A program made the translations under genes and the position numbers. The notes beneath the pieces were generated by a model that saw nothing but the letters and a program-made list of their open reading frames with translations, made no database searches and was not told the DNA's origin. This document shows, piece by piece, positions 46,631 to 57,648 of a stretch of 64,000 nt of DNA. Origin of the DNA: Hexactinellida sp. DTS-2022 (taxonomy: Eukaryota > Porifera > Hexactinellida); assembly GCA_028753945.1 (NCBI GenBank), contig JAPNXP010000002.1:6200001-6264000 (forward strand), read 5' to 3'. Every line of letters begins with the position of its first letter. Position 1 is the stretch's first letter.

Positions 46631-47820
46631 TATCACTTGACTACCCCTATTTCCATACCAAAATAATCTCCAGCCACTCTTTTTGGCCCTGTCTATAATG
46701 TCCGCTACCAGTTTACAACTATTTATTTGTTGTAGCACACATTCCAATAAATGTTATAGTTTCTTGTATTTTCGTTTAGCTATAGTTGTGACAGCCTATT
46801 AGCTAAGGAAATGCGTTATCTGTTTCATCCAATACAATATACACGTATATTGTTACCACATCGTCACATCACGACCCCGTATATGCCACCTCGTCCAGTA
46901 GTAGTAATCAGGTGTTTATTTAGGTGCTCAGCCGGAACTTTTAGGTGCCAGCCAGGCAGACATCGGTTGAGGTGAAAAAGTGCCTGCAGTGTGATTCCAT
47001 TTAACCTTAAGTTAACTTTGAAATCGTTAACGTATTTAATTAAGTTAACTTTGAAATCGTTAACGGACTTAATTATCTTCCGTAACATTTACCAATCCGT
47101 TAATAGTCCGTTAACGCAATTATGCATTCTTGATAGTTTCTATTAGTACAATAACCGAGCAAATGTTTTTGGAAACCAGGTACTTTATCCCACACACAAT
47201 ATGCTTCTTGTAGCGTGTTAACGGCTGTTTAACCGACTTTGGAAGACTTTAAATATCTTGCTATAGTTATAAACTTCATAAACATGCGATTTTAAGTTAT
47301 TTTTTTCCAAAATCCATGAATACGTGTCCCTTTTCGTGCCACTTTTAGTACAAGTGGAATAAATGCGAATGCGACTGTATTTCAGTGGAAGATAGTCGCA
47401 ATTGTTAGAAAATAGGCACCTATGGTAGTTCGACCATGTGGTAATCAAATCTTAAATCAGAAATTGTATATTCTAATTCTCTCATGTCAACATCAATTTT
47501 GAAGCATCTACAAATGTTAGTATCGTGCTAGAAGCTTGAAAGTATGAATATAAATTATTATTGTTTAAATCCTTTTAACCGTTTAGTGTATTTTTAGATT
47601 TTCAATAGTGACACTTATGTGAATTTGAATCTTATATATATTTTAGTCAACATCCCTTAATTAAACAACTTATTTCCCTTATTATTCGCTGATTATACGA
47701 TATAAAGGTTGTGCTAACATATATCTTAGCTTGTTGACCCAACAAAGGAACATTTTATAGTTAGAGCACTTTTTTAGAGGTCTTATTGCAAAAAAACTGA
47801 TTTTGTTGTTGTTTGTATAA
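46631..47820. other. Unassigned; short GTTAAC repeats
   Basis: AAGTTAACTTTGAAATCGTTAACG occurs twice in tandem at about 47010-47070, with further CCGTTAA boxes to 47120. 46915-46995 (AGGTGCTCAGCCGGAAC...GTGCCAGCC) is less AT-rich, unrecognised. Confidence 0.45.
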
Positions 47821-48277
47821 TATAAATTAACTGTAACGGATTAACGTTAAGGCAATGGAATACTTGGATTGCATATATTTACCCATGGATAGCCTAAAAA
47901 CAAGAGTTTTCGACCCTTTTTGGAGAGTTCCTGGTTCTACCATATAGTAGTAATATTTCACACAAGTTAATTACTCCAAAAATAGGTCAATTTTATCTTA
48001 CTAGTTGTAATGAATAAACACTGAAGTTTTTGGAAGTCTATCATGCATACTTTCAGAAAAATAACTATAGTGTAATACAACACTATTGTACATGGGTGAT
48101 GGAAGCCATCCTGAAAGTGATTTGAACAGCATTCCTAAAATTGATCAAATTAAGTTATACAATAGGGTATTCTATTTATATGATACACTGAATTTATGTT
48201 TGCAATAAACTAGTTCAATAGAAGCACTAACAAAGGAACTACCAATACCACCTAATACTAATTCAGTCGAAGCATCC
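47821..48277. other. Unassigned, ending in a D-type terminus
   Basis: The last bases, ATTCAGTCGAAGCATCC, abut TTAA 48278-48281, inside what is otherwise a family B copy. This looks like the right end of a D-type element inserted into B5; the left end is not found. Confidence 0.4.
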
Positions 48278-48281
48278 TTAA

Positions 48282-49072
48282 TTTCAAATCTTATGGAAAA
48301 TATTGAAAACTTTCAATGATACAGACTTTTTAGTGTCATCCACCTAAGCCACTTCCATAGGGCCGGGGACACTTTTTTTAAATCCCAGCTATCTCCAAAC
48401 ACAATCATTGCCAATGCGGAAGTCATATTATGACTCATATAACACAAAGAAAAAAAATCTCTACGGATTTGGACAGCTCTCAATTAGTTCTATCATATGA
48501 GTGCAGCGATTTCATTTGTGACTTTTATTTTTATTTTTATTTAATTTATTGATGATAAAAAAGTGATTACCACATTTATTCAGGCACGTAGCTACGGGGG
48601 GGCAAGGGGGCGATTGCCCCCCAAAAGGTACTTCTCGCCCCCCCTCCCAAGAGAATTTAGGAAGTGTTCGTTATAGTAGATAGAGTGATTCGTCCCACCC
48701 TTGCCCCCCCGACTCCCTGCACTTGCCCCCCCAACATAAAATTTGCCCCCCTGAATTACATACTCTAGCTACGTGCCTGCATTTATTGATGAAAAATTGG
48801 ACTCATAAGTGATTAAAAGAATTCTTGCACTCATATGAGAGATTAGAAGTTTCTCCATGCAATGCAACAACAATCTACTCTTAATCATTTACTGGAAAAA
48901 ACTTATCCGTTCCGAAAAATACGATTTTATAGAAGAAAAAAAATTCACTGAGTTACCTAGATCGAATATTATTGCATCTTTGTCATCTAGAAGATGAAGT
49001 AAATTCCTCTGTAAAATTTAATTAATTTGGGTAAATATATTTGGTAGAAGTGCTCTAGAGTATACCTGAACC
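48282..49072 (-). mobile_element. TTAA element family B, copy B5 (partial, with hAT insert)
   Basis: Orientation as B2. Starts internally at TTAA 48278-48281, corresponding to B2 position about 24750, and runs to the B terminus. TTAA at 49073-49076. Diverged from the other copies and split by the 199-bp hAT MITE at 48581-48779. It is an older copy. Confidence 0.85.
48581..48779. mobile_element. hAT MITE (199 bp), duplication CATTTATT
   Basis: Termini CAGGCACGTAGCTACGG and TAGCTACGTGCCTG. Perfect 8-bp duplication CATTTATT (48573-48580 and 48780-48787), which restores the family B sequence when removed. The inside is C-runs and G-runs. Confidence 0.95.
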
Positions 49073-49076
49073 TTAA

Positions 49077-49556
49077 GGCTTGATATTTTTTTAATACAAT
49101 CTATGTTACTAACCTGTAGGATCTATTACCACGGTATTTCATCAATCAGCAATTGACATAATGATAATAGACCAACAATATTAATAACGAGGTAATTTCA
49201 ACTATTTCCCTCGTCGGAGGCTTCAAAAATAATTATTGTCTCTCAAAAGTTGAAAATAAAATATTCGGCTATATCTATTTTACCTTATAAACTAATAGTA
49301 GATCTGTTGTGAATTAAAACATTCTAGAACAAGTATAAGCAAGTTTCCGAACACATATAAACTATGTAATGCAGCATAGACGCTCTTTACACTATATTGA
49401 AAGTATCTATACTTAGCCAAAATAATTTGTTCTAGGAGCCTATTTCAAACTTCTAAGTAATGCTATTAAGGAGTTGAAGCAATACTCCAATTTATGATAT
49501 ACCAGCGCAATTCCATAATCCTTTCATTTATCAAAAATCCCTATCAGTGGACACAG
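49077..49556. mobile_element. TTAA-bounded family F, copy F2 (480 bp)
   Basis: Lies between the TTAA ending B5 (49073-49076) and TTAA 49557-49560. Diverged similarity to F1 (AACATTCTAGAACAAGTATAA, GGAGGCTT, TAGACGCT), and a similar right end (GTGGACACAG versus AGGACACCG). No clear inverted termini. Confidence 0.5.
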
Positions 49557-49629
49557 TTAATAAAGATGAAGTGCTTTTCCCTAAGCGTGACGAACTCTTA
49601 CAAAAAGTTGTAGAATTGAGTAGTATTAA

Positions 49630-50188
49630 GGAGTAGAATCAAAGCTTTTTTCTCCATTCTCTATTGTATGTCTCTACAAAGTTTTTGTAAACGCTCTAAT
49701 TCTGATTGGCCCGTGACTGGAAGTCCATAAGAAGTCATTCAGAATTTATTCTGGAAGATTATATTTAATATTCGTGTCAGGATAATTCAAAACGTCAAAA
49801 TTCAACCCTTAGGGGTCAAAAATGGACCATCAGCAAAAAGTCCGTCAAATTCAATCAGATTACTTTTTAGATTAATTCAAACTTACAGAGACAATCAGCG
49901 GAAGATTTTAAACGGTGAAATTAGGATGACAAGTATATAACTGGTGTATTTATACCCATGATGAACAAAAGTTGCCATGGGGTCTTTTTGTCCGATTTTC
50001 CGAATTTATTTAAGATTTTGGGACGTTTTGAATTATCCTGACATGAATATTCAATAGAATCTTCCAGAATAAATTCGGAATGACTTCTTATAGACTTCCA
50101 GTCACGGGCCAATCAGAATTAGAGCGTTTACAAAAACTTTGTAGAGACATACAATAGTAAATGGATAAAAAACCTTTGATCCTACTCC
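49630..50188. mobile_element. TTAA fold-back element family I (559 bp)
   Basis: Starts GGAGTAGAATCAAAG and ends CTTTGATCCTACTCC. TTAA at 49626-49629 and 50189-50192. The inverted arms are about 170 bp each (49630-49800 and 50017-50188) around a unique middle of about 215 bp, which carries GGGGTCAAAAATGG and poly-purine stretches. No gene. Confidence 0.88.
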
Positions 50189-50192
50189 TTAA

Positions 50193-50639
50193 CAATGATG
50201 TGTTAGCCAATTTTGAATACCCCCACCAACCACATCCTGAGCAAGATTAAGTCGATCAGATAGTCATTGATGACGATTGTTAATCATTACCTAAATTGTT
50301 CCCATAGTGCAGCCGATTAGAACAATAATTGTGCATTGTATGGTACATGCATGAAATTTTCCACAATGATTCTATAGGCCATGAAGTTTATTTTAAGATC
50401 GGTACTAATCTTGAAGGTCACCTGTATTTAGCTAGGCGCCTATTTTGGATTCTCACCTTTCCATATATGGTATTTTTGTAAATAACCACTATAATGTTCC
50501 AGTTAGACAAGAAAATTTTATTTTTGTCGACTAGGAAGTGATATATGATGGGGCAATTGGTTCCATTGAATTTACTTAATTATGTATGGACATTGCTTTT
50601 TCGGTTTCACTATTGTCCATTTATGGTAATGTTGCGAAT
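50193..50639. other. Unassigned; isolated CCATATATGG box
   Basis: Contains TTCCATATATGGTA at about 50460, the family E core motif, but little other similarity. Confidence 0.4.
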
Positions 50640-51005
50640 AACTCGTATTTAATTAACCGGTTAACCGCCCATCCTACTCAATTCAATAAATGCTTTATAC
50701 AAATTTGATTATACTACAGAATAAGACTCAGGTATATAAAGTATAACTGCATAAGTATATTAACTGATACATTTCGTGCTTTAGGCTAATTTAAATCAAT
50801 GTTGTCCAATAAAATTTATTTAGTGGTGATGAGAAATGGATTAAGGACTACATATTCTGATAAAATTCAAAATCTTTTAATATATTAATTTCCCAATAAC
50901 TCTGCTGTTGTTCAACAATCCGGCTAACTGGTTAATAAAATCTCTAACCGTTAACCGATGTCAGCAACGGTTAACCGGTTAACCAGTTAACCGAATCCAG
51001 CCTTG
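50640..51005. mobile_element. Probable hAT element with GGTTAACC repeats
   Basis: TTAACCGGTTAACCG occurs near both 50655 and 50975; the right end reads CAAGGCTGGATTCGGTTAAC on the minus strand, a common hAT-type end. The left end is degraded and no 8-bp duplication was found. Confidence 0.4.
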
Positions 51006-51109
51006 TCGTAGATTCTAAGTAAATACATCGCTAAATCCCTACACATATAGTATTATTTTCCAATCACCGGAAGGAATTTCCCGCTACAAAGGTGTAATCG
51101 TCGCTAGGT

Positions 51110-51185
51110 CAGTGGTTCACCACCTGGGGTGCATGAACCCCTTGGGGGAGCACGGGACACGTTCCGGGGGTGAACGGGACATAGA
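51110..51185. mobile_element. hAT terminus relic (left end)
   Basis: CAGTGGTTCACCACCTGGGG followed by G-runs, typical of hAT MITE ends. No matching right end was found. Confidence 0.45.
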
Positions 51186-51911
51186 GTGGAGTGAATATTG
51201 AGCATTTTAAAATACAACTAAAAAAATATATTTATAATCTACAAGTTAATTCTGATTACTCGACTATATTAATTACTACTATTGTGTTCTGTAATTTACC
51301 GCCGCTTTTCAGAGAGGGCTTGGTCCGTACTCGTCCATCTACCACAACCTACCTTTGGGCATTCGCCCCCTCCCCTACATTAGTGCACCTCATAATTTTA
51401 TCCTCTCTAAATCAGCAAAATATTGTTTTCATAAATTGTTAGTTATACTCAATGATATTTTAAAATCCTCTACTCCAGAAAGATTTTCTCGCTCGCTGCG
51501 CTGGCTCGTCTATAAATCCATGTATACTTAGAATAACCTTGTGATATTATAACATACTGACGCTTTTCATCCTAATAAGACCATATGATGTTCACTTCTC
51601 TTTTAAATATTCTGTTATACATGGATTAATTATATATATTAGGTATCATAATAACATCTCAGTATAAATTGATTTTGGGGAGTGGCTAACGGAAAATATA
51701 CGATTTGGACAAAAATTCTTGCTTAGTCCCCCTGCTTCAAGATGATGGGAAATATCGTGTCCATGTTCGCGCGGATTTTTTTGTGTTTTTAATATAAAGT
51801 AGACATATTTAACTTCAATATAAACCAATTTCCAGATGCGCGAAATTTTGCCCACAGATATTTTCCTTTAATATTAATATATTTATTAAGATAAGTGATT
51901 CAAGTAAAATT
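51186..51911. other. Unassigned AT-rich stretch upstream of RAG1-like relic
   Basis: Contains CTCGCTCGCTGCGCTGGCTCG at about 51488, similar to CTCGCTCGCTACGCTCGCC inside the hAT element at 3451. I found no CACWGTG-type terminus that could be the left end of a Transib-like element. Confidence 0.35.
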
Positions 51912-53907
51912 ATGCTTCTTCAATTAGAATTATTTGTTATGAATAACAAGGAGGCTTTTGAATTGCTAAGCTCAAGATCATCTACAAGGGATGCTGCAAC
52001 CTCATTTTTAGACACATTCAGACTGAATGAAGACCAGTTCCATCCCATCCGACGACTATTTGGAAAGCTAGAGGTAGACAGGACTAACTCCAGAAAGAAT
52101 AATGATCTTTCTAATTGGAATAAACTTCAATTCTATAATGACTCTTCCACCACCATTGAGAGTGAACAGAAATGTGTGGATAGTGATATTCATATTAGTA
52201 TAAAGTTAATTGAAGCTCGTAAACCATTTTCTGAATTGACCATTGAAGGTCAAAGAGCGCGACTAGCCCCTCTCCTTTCCCTGATTCATACCATTGCTGA
52301 GAAAGAAGCTGTAGACAGTATAACGATCGCTGCTCTCGCCATGCAGTTTGTTTCTAGCTCTGCAGGTGACAATGAAATTAGTAGTGCTTGTAAGGAGATT
52401 GTACACAAAGGCACATTTCCTAGTGTATCAAAGAAAAATATTTCATTTGAGAATTCGACCTTCCTTCTCTCCCTAACTTGATATTGGTAAACGGAAGTAT
52501 GTAGATCTAAAAAGAGTTTGCAAAACAGAAGGCGTTATTTTTCCCGGCTACAAAGAACTAACTCTATATCGTAAACATATTACTCTCGACCATGAACTGC
52601 AGAATATTCGTAATCAATCTGAGATCTCAATCGGAATTGGAATATCGTATAAGCTTATAAGAAAACAAACGATCTCTAGATTAATAGAAACTTTACCGAC
52701 ATTGAGTAATTCTCAATTTCCTCTAACATTTACAACAACAGATGTTTTGGATGGATCTGGATCTCATCAAGTCTACAACCAACTATCATGTTCATCTGAC
52801 ACTAAAAATTATCTACTATTCGATTTTAAGCCTCTTTCCATTAAAGATACCTATAACCATATTATATGGGAAAACAAAACTCCCAAATTCTCACTTTCAA
52901 ATCCGACCTGTTTTGTTATTATTAGTTAAGGAAAACGAAGAGAACGTCCGACACTTAATGGAAACTTTAATTAATGCCGAGGTTTCAGAATTGAATCAGA
53001 ACGGTATACACCTAGAGCAAGGTTTCGTAAATGTAGTAATAGAGCGGAGTATGTTTGATTGAAAAATGGCTGGAATACTCTCTGGAGCTGGTGGTGCTCA
53101 TTGTCAGCTTTGTACAGCTAATTTTAATGAATTACACGACCTAGAATTAGTTCATACTGGATTCCCAAATAATAGGTCAATAACAGCGGCGAAAGATATT
53201 TTCTCTGAAGTAGATAGAGATGAATTCTTATCTGTTCCTTCAGTAAAACGATTTGGATTGACATATGAACCGATTTCTGATATCAATATTATTTGTGCGT
53301 CACCTCTTCATGCATATACATGTATTTTCAGATGGTTTATGACACTTGTATACCACTTACAATCTGGACAGATAAAATGGTCTCAATCTTCAATGAAAGT
53401 TAAAGATTCCATGAAGTTACTCGTAGCTTCTTATTTGAGAAACCTGGTCTTAAGATTGACCAACCTAGTAGTGATGGAGGTACTACATCAACTGGAAATA
53501 TAGCCCGTCAGTGCTTTTTAGATAAAAATGAATTTATTCATTGGGTTTCGACACTTATACCGGGTAAATTTAATGGCACTCTGAAAACTATTCATAACAA
53601 CCTTTCCGTGATCCTACGGATATATAATAGCAATTGCCAAATTAATACCGAATCTCTCGACACATTATGCAGAGATACTTATGAATCTATCTTCATTCAT
53701 TACCCTTGGGCCAATATTACACCAACTCTGCATAAAGTCCTCGCTCACTCTTGTGAATTAATACGAGATTGTAACAACTCCCATGGTTTAAAAGATTATT
53801 CTGAAGAAGCTGTGGAAGCATGCAATAAATTGATCAGAAAGTATCGTGAGCATTTGGCCAGAAAACAATATTTTTTTCTTAATGATTATTTAGTGTATGT
53901 AAACTAA
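51912..53907 (+). pseudogene. RAG1/Transib-superfamily-like transposase, decayed
   Basis: About 660 codons spread over three frames. N-terminal segment 51912-52479 is helical, with no recognised finger (SELTIEGQRARLAPLLSLI, TIAALAMQFVSSSAG). After a shift near 52480 come DIGKRKYVDLKRV, then LTFTTTDVLDGSGSHQVYNQ (about 52720-52779, candidate first Asp). A shift near 52880 leads to PNSHFQIRPVLLLLVKENEE. An in-frame TGA at 53060 precedes KMAGILSGAGGAHCQLC (a C-x2-C finger-like pair). A further shift near 53460 leads to TSTGNIARQC, NNLSVILRIYNSN, TPTLHKVLAHSCELI and YSEEAVEACNKLIRKYREHL (candidate catalytic Glu). This order (DGSGSH, PNS..RP..LML, C-x2-C, LHK.LAH, SEE/NE..NK..R..R) resembles the catalytic core of RAG1 and Transib-type transposases, recognised from memory only. 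Ends and target duplication not found. Confidence 0.6.
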
Positions 53908-54175
53908 CTAATTTTAAATTTCTTACCCATGGTTAATACTATTGATAACAATCATTGGTGACTATTAAAAATTCATAACCAACCAAAACATTTGTTTTCA
54001 ATGATATTCCATTCGAACGTCCAGAACTACATCTAGGAGTTAATAGATAATACTTTCGATGATTCCATTCAATTTCTAGCTACCAATAACCTATAGGTCA
54101 ATAACACTTGAAATGTGGTTACCTGCTACGGAAATGCCTATTTCCACTTACTACCTTAAAAATTCCAACTGTGTA
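53908..54175. other. Unassigned AT-rich stretch
   Basis: No terminus of the upstream transposase relic recognised. Confidence 0.4.
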
Positions 54176-54518
54176 TCAGTGTTCATGAATAGTTGCCCTA
54201 CTGAATACTGATACTGATATTCTGTTGGTTCAACCGAATACTGATAATTATATTATTTGGTTACGTCAACCAAATACTAATACTGATGATATACGGTTGG
54301 TTGAACGAATACGAATATAGATAATCTTTCGTTGCCCTAACCGAATACGAATACACGTCATTAGAACATTCGGATGCAAAACTAATATGAATACTGATCA
54401 TATTCGCTCGGGAGACCGAATACCGAATAATTATATTCTGTCGGGCAACCGAATACCGAACAGTGATATCATATCAAATCATATCAGGTTGGCAACCGAA
54501 TATCAACTATTCGCGAAT
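54176..54518 (+). repeat. Degenerate minisatellite of CCGAATACTGAT-type units
   Basis: Repeats of (A/T)ACCGAATAC.(A/G)ATA..GAT(C)ATATTCGGTTGG, about 40-50 bp per unit, roughly seven units, strongly diverged. Confidence 0.65.
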
Positions 54519-54625
54519 CAGTAATACCTCTTTTACGCGGTTTTTTACGCGTTTTCGTTTACGCGGAACATTTTTTTATAACCAAGTTTTTTCCGCGATC
54601 CTCAACTCGTTTTACGCGGTTTATC
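54519..54625. mobile_element. Transposon-end relic with TTTTACGCGG boxes
   Basis: CAGTAATACCTCTTTTACGCGG followed by TTTACGCG, TTTACGCGG and TTTTACGCGG. CAGT start and boxes resemble a pogo-type terminus. The right end is not found. Confidence 0.4.
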
Positions 54626-55088
54626 TATGATTTTCATACTATTAATTCTCTTTTAATGGAGATTTAAGATATTTTTAAGATTTTGGTTCAACATTTCCAA
54701 AAAAACAAAAAATGATGATTTACGGATAGTAGATACTTAGGGATTTGTATTTGTCATATAGTAAGTTCATTCATATATATTATTGGTAAATTGAATAAAT
54801 ATTTGCTTCACTTTACACCCGGTTGTGGGTTGTATCCGAATGTGTAGGGTTCCGGTTTGAAGGGAATTTTAATTCCCTTCACAAGAAAATTCCCTTTGTG
54901 AGGGAATTCACAAGTATTCTCACAAGTTGGTTTCTATCAGGAGCCCATAGGTTAAAATAATTTCCATTCAAATCCATATTGGAAATCCCACGGCAAAGCT
55001 CATGGGATTAACCTGGATTGTGTTAAGATTTTAGCCAATATATCCTCCAAATGAAGGACATTCTTCTCGTTCTGGGATCATCAAATAA
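54626..55088. other. Unassigned, with small palindrome
   Basis: GAAGGGAATT-TT-AATTCCCTTC at 54859-54880 is a perfect 22-bp palindrome, followed by related GAAAATTCCCTTTG and GAGGGAATTC. Nothing else recognised. Confidence 0.5.
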
Positions 55089-55508
55089 TTAAGGTTAAAT
55101 TACGGCAGATTCACCCAAAAAAACACATGAATTTAGTTCTGAAGGTGGGAGTTTGTATTTCAGATATTTATAGCTAGATTCAAACAGAAAACGAAATCAA
55201 ATTATCTTCTATAACTCCGATTTTATTGGGCGTGAAGTTTAATGCTAATAAAAAAGTCCCATAGGGGGATTTCTTCATACTCCACCTATGTGTGTGGATT
55301 TCAAGATTATTATTTGCTAAAGACCTATTCTGTGTGATCTATCAGATAGATCATCGTAATGGGCGGTTGGTGGGCGGTTTAAAATTTTGATAAGATCTTA
55401 ATAAAAAATATTTCGACCTTTTTAAACCAAGAAATGAATAAAAAGGTTATCTTTTTATTCGAAATTTGATAAAATGTTTGAAAAAAGAAATTCCAAGTCA
55501 TAATTTAA

Positions 55509-56970
55509 GGCTAATCAATATCAGCAAAAAATTATGGTCTCAGAATATCCATTGTTTTACTGTAGAACACTTATACATAGTATATAATGAAACAACCATT
55601 GAAATTTCCATTTTACAAATACTTTTTAGAAAATGGATTTCTTAAATTTCGTAATGTTAAATTCCTATACCCTAGAGGGTTTGCGCCAACATTCCCACAG
55701 AAGTGCATATGCAAGGTATCAAGTTGAATGTTATTCTATCGTATAGTTCATGAATAGATCTGTGATTTGTCGGGTTGTATAAGCTCTATCAAATTTAGAA
55801 GTATTTTTTTTTTGATGTTTAAAAAAAAAATCGGTCAAAAAACCCCTTTTTTTTTGGATTTTCATGGCATTTCGTCACGATTTGGTCGTAAAAGGTGAAG
55901 AATGCATCGAAAAGCTTATACAACCCGACAAATCACAGATCTACTCATAAACTATACGAGAGAAGAGGATTTAACATGATGTCTGGTATATAAACTTCTG
56001 GGCGAATGTTGGCGCAAACTCACTTTGTCCGTTTTGGTCTTTTTTTGAAAAATTTCGTCATAATAGGGGTTAATATTGATAAAAAAAGGAAAAATACCAA
56101 AAAATTTAGTTCTAGACCGATTTTAGTAATTTTTTTTTCTGGATCTATATACTACATATATAGATGTAGTGTTTAAGGTTAAATTACCCCACGGGAATGA
56201 AATCTCTTGTATTAATCTGTAATTGTTAGAAATAGATCAAGGTACGATACAAAGCAATAAACAAAAAAGAAAATGTCTCAATATATTATACTTTTTATTT
56301 TTTGTCGGTTTCAATATTTGGCTAATACAAATCTCCCATAGGGCGATTTCAAAAAGTGGTGGTCGATATTATAGTGTAATTTGGCAATGCGGCCATCAAT
56401 GTTTGTTATCAGAATCAATATTGAAAGATTATAAGCGTACGGAGTTGGTAGTCGGTTTACATTTTTGAATTATGACTCTGAAATTATTTTTCAAACATTT
56501 TATCAAATATCTCATAAAAAACATGTCCTTTTTAATGATTTCTTTAGTTCAAAAGGTCGCAACTTTTTTTATTTAGGTCAAATCAAAATTCTAAACCAGT
56601 CACCTACAGCATATAACGATGATCTATGTGATATATCGCACATAATATGTCTTTAGCTAATAATGATCTTGAGATCGACACACTTATCAGGTGGAGTCTG
56701 AAGAAATCCCCCTATGGGACTTTTGTATTACCATAAAACTGCACGCCCCATAAAATCGAATTTATTCAAAATAATTCGATTTCGTTTTCAGTTTCGATAT
56801 AGCTATAATGTCTTCTATTATATATGTGAAAATTAAACATCTTACTTCAAAACGAAATTTATGTGTTTTTTTACATGAATCTGCCATAATTTAACCTTAA
56901 TGCAATAAACTGTAAAATGAGTGTATTTTAGATCATAAATATTTATTTTGGTTTCTGATATTGATTAGCC
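55509..56970 (+). mobile_element. TTAA fold-back element family H, copy H1 (738 bp plus A6)
   Basis: Termini GGCTAATCAATATCAG and GATATTGATTAGCC, TTAA at 55505-55508 and 56971-56974. The centre is a hairpin: GATCTGTGATTTGTCGGGTTGTATAAGC-type left arm (about 55660-55800) and its complement (about 55890-56030), with ATGTTGGCGCAAAC/GTTTGCGCCAACAT near the arm ends. Contains A6. No transposase. Confidence 0.9.
56177..56896 (-). mobile_element. TTAA element family A, copy A6 (720 bp), nested in H1
   Basis: Nearly identical to A1 and A3. TTAA at 56173-56176 and 56897-56900. The same H sequence without it occurs at about 63370 (GTAGTGTTTAATGCAATAAAC), giving a clean empty site. Confidence 0.94.
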
Positions 56971-57298
56971 TTAAAAATGTAAACCGTCTACCAACTCCGT
57001 ATGCTTATAATCTTTAAATATTGATTCTGATAACAAACATTGATGGCCGCATTGCCAAATTACCGCATAATATCGACCACCACTTTTGAAATCGCCCTAT
57101 GGGAGATTTGTATTAGCCAAATTTTGAAACCGTCAAAAAATAAAAAAGTATATTAGTTAGGGACATTTTCTTTTTGGTTTATTGCTTTGTATGGTATAGG
57201 TATATATTTCTCACAATTACAGATTAATACAAGAACTTTCATTCACGTGAGGTAATTTTAACTTAAACTTCATTAAATGTGTTGTCTCTCTATACCTT

Positions 57299-57477
57299 TG
57301 TAGTATACCTTAGTTCCCTAAAGTAAATGTAATCGTAGACGTACGAATAATGGTTCATGCAAATAATACTACAATAAAAATCTCTAATATAGAAGCTAAT
57401 CGAAATCCTATAAATACTAACTAAAGTGATACTGTCATCTAGTAAGGAATATTCCTGAATACTAAAGCGATATTACA
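57299..57477 (-). repeat. 3' LTR of the Gypsy element
   Basis: 179 bp, TGTAGTATACC...GATATTACA on the plus strand. It differs from the 5' LTR at seven positions by eye, suggesting an insertion that is not very recent. Confidence 0.95.
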
Positions 57478-57648
57478 TTCCTCCTTCCTTAAGTAACAGT
57501 GTTATAGTTCTGGAACGTAACGTTTAGGAGGATTACGCATCCGTTGAGAGCGGCGTATTTCTGGAACTTCACCATGCAGCGAGGGCTCATGTTCCTGGAA
57601 CGTTGGAACCACTTCAGGCGGTTTATAATTATCTTGTTCTTGACAACT

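Larger units (their letters stand above)
55093..57262 (+). mobile_element. TTAA element family A, copy A5 (split by H1)
   Basis: A2/A4 subfamily. TTAA at 55089-55092 and 57263-57266; right end eroded (GGTAATTTTAAC). Interrupted at 55505-56974 by H1, whose TTAA duplication sits in a TTAA present in intact copies (ATAATTTAAAAATG at about 34640). Without H1 it is about 704 bp. More diverged than A1/A3/A6. Confidence 0.9.

Noticed and set aside
46093-46747. Mirror open frames sharing RRSFRP...WFRPIAGTHQEG as a duplicated gene
   Set aside because: They are the two arms of a palindrome read outward; no starts, domains or codon conservation to support coding.
53908-54175. ACTGTGTATCAGTG near 54168 as a Transib-type terminus
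   Set aside because: No partner upstream of the RAG1-like relic and no 5-bp duplication could be found.
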